A stretch of DNA of 64,000 nt from the NCBI RefSeq assembly GCF_003971235.1, contig NZ_CP034661.1, positions 186,001 to 250,000 on the forward strand. The letters run 5' to 3'. This stretch comes from Chryseobacterium aureum (lineage in GTDB: Bacteria; Bacteroidota; Bacteroidia; Flavobacteriales; Weeksellaceae). The notes below the pieces were generated by a model, which saw only the letters and a program-made list of their open reading frames with translations, was not told the origin of the DNA and did not search any database. This document shows positions 63,101 through 64,000 of this stretch, in pieces. The position numbers were made by a program, and so were the translations under genes. Every line of letters starts with the position of its first letter. Within the stretch, counting starts at the first letter, position 1.

Positions 63101-64000
63101 CAATATGATACCTCAGGATTACTGATTAAAGCTGATAATGAGGACAGCAGCATCAGTTTCCAGAGAAATAAATTAGGACAGATCATCAGTGAAAAACAGG
63201 GTGAATATTCCATTCGGTATGAATATGACATCCAGGGAAACCTCATAGGCCTACAAAGCAGCCTTGGGGCAGAAATAGAATATACTTACAATGATCTGAG
63301 ACATCTTAAGACAGTTAAAGCGACCACCCATGAACTTCAGCTTCCATGGCAGATGAACCTGAATATCGGCCAGAGCGGACAGATACTTTCCCGTGAAATG
63401 ACAGGCGGAGTAGAAAGTACTTTCGAGTTTGATCATATCGGAATGCCGGTAAGCCAGAAAGTGAAAGTTAATAAAACAGACACAACTTTCCATAAAGATT
63501 ATGACTGGGCCGCCGGAGGCCGGCTGTTCAATGTTCTGGACAGAGTGACGGGAGGAAGAACCAGATTTGACTATGATGCATTTGGAAGTCTCATCGCTGC
63601 AGAATACTCAAGTGGTGAAGTGCAGTATAAAAATCCTGATGCCACAGGGTGTCTCTATGAAAGTGCTAAAAGAACCGACCGTGTTTACGATAAGGGAGGA
63701 AAACTGATGCGCGACAAAAACTGGTTCTACCACTATGATGAGGAAGGCAATTTACTGTTAAAAAGCAAACGTCCGATCAACAATGTCCTGCCGGAAAATC
63801 ACGAAGAAGAAGATCTCGTGCATCCTTACTACAAAACCATCGCCTCAGACTGGCTGAATACTCCTAAGCTCCCGGACGGTATCGATTTACCCGATGTTAA
63901 TCCAATACCTTCCGCAGAAGTGCAAAACCCGGAATGGAACCCTGGCGACTGGGCTTATTGCTGGCATGCCAACGGAATGCTTACCAAAGTAAAACGTCCC
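60197..64000 (+). CDS. PAAR-like and Rhs-repeat T6SS effector, C-terminus beyond the window
   Basis: An open frame of 1268 codons from the ATG at 60197, still open at 64000. Residues 1-110 are a flexible leader. A PAAR-like tip domain follows (about 120-285, IPMGGSIYVHGRHKATTTTS and QTVLAQGSKMSGNQPQQVL). Hydrophobic/basic helices lie at about 315-360. The Rhs shell starts at about 366 (CHWGFEPVNLATGAMVFEW), with YD repeats from about 560 (YEYDGRGNLTHV, FTYDEMGNIKTYHSPDGEEYQYQYNEFGQV). The toxin at the C-terminal end, normally after a conserved cleavage motif, is not included. Next to vgrG it is the cargo of that spike. Confidence 0.9.
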   Translation, partial: MADLNKKTVKPIKVEKPDMNPDRSLKVNADVTSVSWDKTTQGWKNGMKNNFDSLNPVSMAKSIAGGDSAQPAKGSGGGGGDSAVTAEKAAPESKVKLIKVNTPAMPSTAIQHTSKHFDIVLAIDIHWTLIPPPPSFMLIPLPLPHPFIGIVFDIMDYITITIPIPQFARNLMPSLPESIPMGGSIYVHGRHKATTTTSVMGVLIPFRHITSLIPVYIIPFPQEAPHEGEVYYGSQTVLAQGSKMSGNQPQQVLTCMGFPFGMTMLPAMPDKPKKNPLAYFAFYNNFSSMYIQINTGGPVLVGGAFVPHVYTPGEMLMRLAGMFLMRSLTKKIGKLGANGLKKFNNSVLKKAPFSKFKLANALSKKLCHWGFEPVNLATGAMVFEWDDFEVQGSTPLQWRNVWHSDRPYDFGPVGNGVFNNHDLFILPEENNKFAAWMHPDENIAMLIPAPEIGEEMTYFRDQKIGQYRPSSSIWIIRKGTDIYTYQRFHHAAEGPIYKVIRIEYGDGTVREYEYEDRNIVLKTIKDLKTGNSIETVIHPEHKKITEVYYCYKKQKDLQVRYEYDGRGNLTHVWDLHKKAIVFEYDGKNQVVKRTNRNGMSYQWKYDKNGRVIHTKGTDGYMEGRLQYHDEEGFTEVIYPKQNSRKEEYHYDENFLVYKKVDGEGGETWYDYTAHNELKMIGSPEGRVEGFTYDEMGNIKTYHSPDGEEYQYQYNEFGQVIARFSPSGASETWSYDEDGKLLSYTDPTEETVYYEYADGERLPEASRRGDIITRYQYNQRGQVTLITNSAGAEQYLKYDEYGRMLVFSPKPLNRTILNRDRMGRVIEVDEQGQLPLKLRYDAYDLPVYATDGRAEWLLSYTPLGSLKRKVRRNALTNKKEETVIFGYDAYENLVSITNEKGEIYSFERNNNNEIIGETGFDGQKKFFVRDKDGLITQRRTPQGKNTFYEYDLGRRITQTHYPDGTWEAYQYDTSGLLIKADNEDSSISFQRNKLGQIISEKQGEYSIRYEYDIQGNLIGLQSSLGAEIEYTYNDLRHLKTVKATTHELQLPWQMNLNIGQSGQILSREMTGGVESTFEFDHIGMPVSQKVKVNKTDTTFHKDYDWAAGGRLFNVLDRVTGGRTRFDYDAFGSLIAAEYSSGEVQYKNPDATGCLYESAKRTDRVYDKGGKLMRDKNWFYHYDEEGNLLLKSKRPINNVLPENHEEEDLVHPYYKTIASDWLNTPKLPDGIDLPDVNPIPSAEVQNPEWNPGDWAYCWHANGMLTKVKRP

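Overview
The window looks like a chromosomal segment of a Chryseobacterium-like member of the Flavobacteriia (Bacteroidota). Reasons: AT-rich intergenic DNA; -7 elements of the form TAnnTTTG, several with a TTG or TTTG 17-19 bases upstream; Por-secretion (T9SS) C-terminal sorting domains; large TonB-dependent receptors with carboxypeptidase-regulatory N-domains; a divergent FecI/FecR pair; DUF2723 and DUF2480 proteins; and a Bacteroidota-style VgrG. No rRNA, prophage or CRISPR array is visible. Family names come from recognising sequences by eye, not from a search.

Layout. 1-931: the end of an IS3-family element abuts an SDR gene that has lost its start. 1079-9567: a DUF2723 membrane protein, then an AraC regulator divergent from a TolC / HlyD / MFS efflux operon. 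9800-11214: two near-identical tRNA-Lys cassettes and a broken GNAT gene. 11548-14625: two paralogous lipobox-TPR-TM-HTH regulators. 15293-18295: a secreted metalloprotease with a T9SS tail. 18413-22188: an AraC / FAD monooxygenase pair and a Crp-like / ketopantoate-reductase-like pair. 22305-26093: a redox block (ferredoxin, FMN reductase, DUF2480, superoxide dismutase) facing a SufR-like regulator. A CAAC-N6-GTTG operator lies over the sod -33 element.

26301-36316: an ECF sigma factor opposite its FecR anti-sigma factor, an STN-type TonB receptor, a beta-helix lipoprotein, a T9SS protein, a small lipoprotein and an S41 protease. Together these read as a surface-signalling and uptake locus of unknown substrate. 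36588-39234: a small coiled-coil protein, a sterol-desaturase-like hydroxylase, and a non-coding array of six 237-bp tandem repeats ending in a nested inverted repeat. 39235-43890: a beta-propeller phytase with its TonB receptor and a TetR regulator; both promoters share a 9-mer next to the -7 element. 43916-54341: mixed housekeeping and accessory genes, including a cupin-8 hydroxylase-like protein, a gluzincin, an ABC exporter, HxlR plus LLM oxidoreductase, and an AAA / DUF6624 pair.

54416-64000: a second S41 protease, then an operon of VgrG, a TPR protein and a PAAR-Rhs protein that runs off the right edge. This is an orphan type VI secretion effector module. The TPR protein sits where a dedicated effector-loading adaptor would be expected but resembles no adaptor family I recognise. 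The best candidates for undescribed biology are this adaptor, the SufR-like/sod circuit, the 26-36 kb signalling locus and the tandem array.
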